Assembly (NCBI GenBank): GCA_938030645.1
Contig: CALHHQ010000340.1
Coordinates: forward strand, 1 to 6,974
Origin: an uncultured Rhizobiaceae group bacterium
GTDB taxonomy: Bacteria; Pseudomonadota; Alphaproteobacteria; Rhizobiales; Rhizobiaceae
Reading direction: 5' to 3'
DNA: 6,974 nucleotides
Numbering within the stretch: the stretch's first letter is position 1; the number at the start of each line of letters is the position of its first letter. Positions 6,353 through 6,974 of the stretch are shown here, one piece after another. The translations under genes were made by a program, and so were the position numbers. The notes under the pieces were generated by a model. That model was not told the origin of the DNA. It worked only from the letters and a program-made list of their open reading frames with translations, and made no database searches.

Positions 6353-6385
6353 GGCTTTTCAAATCACTGCTTTTGGATTTGAGCC
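6353..6385. repeat. Imperfect palindrome with embedded direct repeat, possible operator
   Basis: CAAATC (6360-6365) and GATTTG (6376-6381) are perfect inverted copies, flanked by GGCT (6353-6356) and AGCC (6382-6385). In the same stretch GCTTTT occurs twice, at 6354 and 6369, an offset of 15 nt. AraC-family activators often bind direct repeats close to the promoter they control, so this is a candidate binding site; nothing in the sequence proves it. Confidence 0.4.
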
Positions 6386-6444
6386 TTAAAACTTGTGTTT
6401 TTGATGCATTTCCAACATATTCGCCGCAACAGGAAAGTGCCGCA

Positions 6445-6974
6445 ATGGATATTCAAACCCGCTACGACACGTCGGACGTGACTTTGAAAGACCGTTTTGC
6501 ATATTGGCAAGAAGCGGTTTGCAATTCCTATGTTCAGCTCGGTTGCGATGCCGAACACCGAAGTGATTTCAGTGGCTTAATTGAAATTTCTCGGCATTCA
6601 GTCCTATCTATTTCCCACGTTCGTGGCAAAGCGCATCAAGTGCGCAGGCGCAACCGTGACATTCGACGTGCGTCTGAATCCTATTTTCTTTTGAGCCTTC
6701 AAACCGCCAAGTCTTCGCGTATCAGCCAGTTTGGAGAAACGTCTTTACTCAATGCTGGTGACATGGCGCTGTACAGCAGTTCAGACCCGTATGACCTCGA
6801 ACTGTTTGACGATTTTTCGCAAACTGTTGTTCAATTGCCAAAGGAAAATTTGCTGGCACGGTTGCCAAACGCTGAAATGCTAACTGCCAGAAAGATTGAT
6901 GGTCAGTCGGGAATTGGTTGCCTTGTGCGACAGAATATTTTGGCTTTCTCAGAACATGCGAATTCTGCGAACCC
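6445..6974 (+). CDS. AraC-family transcriptional regulator, N-terminal part (cut by window edge)
   Basis: The plus strand from the ATG at 6445 stays open to the window end, giving 176 residues. The sequence matches the AraC-like ligand-binding domain type (AraC_binding_2): RFAYWQEAVCNSYVQLGC (18-35), ISHVRGKAHQVRR, SYFLLSLQT, and GDMALYSSSDPYDLELFDDF followed by VVQLPKENLLARLP. These blocks occur in the same order in this regulator class, which ends with a C-terminal helix-turn-helix pair of about 100 residues that would lie beyond the edge. The start is supported by AGGAAAG (6431-6437), 7 nt upstream. Divergent orientation from the nitrilase suggests that it senses the nitrile or a product and activates the operon, as AraC-type NitR does for the nitrilase of Rhodococcus rhodochrous J1. 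That role is inference; it could also respond to an aromatic amine or acid. Confidence 0.88.
   Translation, partial: MDIQTRYDTSDVTLKDRFAYWQEAVCNSYVQLGCDAEHRSDFSGLIEISRHSVLSISHVRGKAHQVRRRNRDIRRASESYFLLSLQTAKSSRISQFGETSLLNAGDMALYSSSDPYDLELFDDFSQTVVQLPKENLLARLPNAEMLTARKIDGQSGIGCLVRQNILAFSEHANSAN

Larger units (their letters stand above)
6318..6444. promoter_or_regulatory. Divergent promoter region between nitrilase operon and AraC-type regulator
   Basis: This 127-bp gap must hold the start signals for both directions unless the operon begins elsewhere. Plus strand: TTGTGT (6393-6398), a 17-nt spacer and CATATT (6416-6421) form a modest sigma-70-like promoter for the regulator. Minus strand: TTGGAA and TTTTAA about 18 nt apart (within 6387-6416) are a weak candidate for the operon, of the kind that needs an activator. 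Two inverted repeats lie here and are listed separately. The promoter assignments are by eye and tentative. Confidence 0.55.

Noticed and set aside
6318..6362. Longer nitrilase start at the TTG at 6362 (15 extra residues)
   Set aside because: The extension is not family-like and covers the leader repeat; the ATG at 6317 has a strong ribosome site and is followed at once by the conserved N-terminus.
6423..6444. Possible sigma-54 promoter on the minus strand (GGCAC ... TTGC)
   Set aside because: The GG to GC spacing is 12 nt rather than the required 10, and it overlaps the regulator's ribosome site.

Overview
The window looks like chromosomal DNA from a Gram-negative alphaproteobacterium. The evidence is a Sec-type signal peptide on a periplasmic binding protein, a LivFGHMJ-style transporter, a long AraC-type regulator, and moderate G+C with alphaproteobacterial-looking protein sequences. 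The marine or rhizobial lineage is an impression from protein style and is not proven. Almost all of the sequence is coding. I see no RNA genes, insertion sequences, CRISPR arrays or phage genes.

Layout, read right to left because six of the seven enzyme and transport genes are complete on the minus strand and the seventh (livF-type) runs off the left edge. A nitrilase (5298-6317) is followed by a split-barrel FMN-binding protein of the pyridoxamine-phosphate-oxidase-like superfamily (4504-5196). Next come a periplasmic substrate-binding protein (3146-4408), two LivH/LivM-type permeases (2209-3084 and 1222-2208), a LivG-type ATPase (525-1229) and a LivF-type ATPase (1-509, cut by the edge). 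Divergently from the nitrilase, on the plus strand, an AraC-family regulator starts at 6445 and runs off the right edge before its DNA-binding domain.

How they may work together (inference): the binding protein, two permeases and two ATPases form a complete branched-chain-amino-acid-type (HAAT) ABC importer. Its place in a nitrilase operon suggests it takes up a nitrile, or a related amide or carboxylate, which the nitrilase hydrolyses to an acid plus ammonia. The divergent AraC-type protein is the obvious candidate inducer-responsive activator, comparable in layout to NitR of Rhodococcus nitrilase loci. The flavoprotein is the least explained member.

Regulatory structure: two terminator-like hairpins lie inside the operon, after the nitrilase and after the binding protein, and could grade expression. 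The nitrilase Shine-Dalgarno sequence lies in one arm of a perfect 7-bp inverted repeat. The 127-bp divergent region also holds a second imperfect palindrome and a short direct repeat that could be operator elements. The permease and ATPase genes are tightly packed (0-nt spacing, 8-nt overlap, 15-nt gap).
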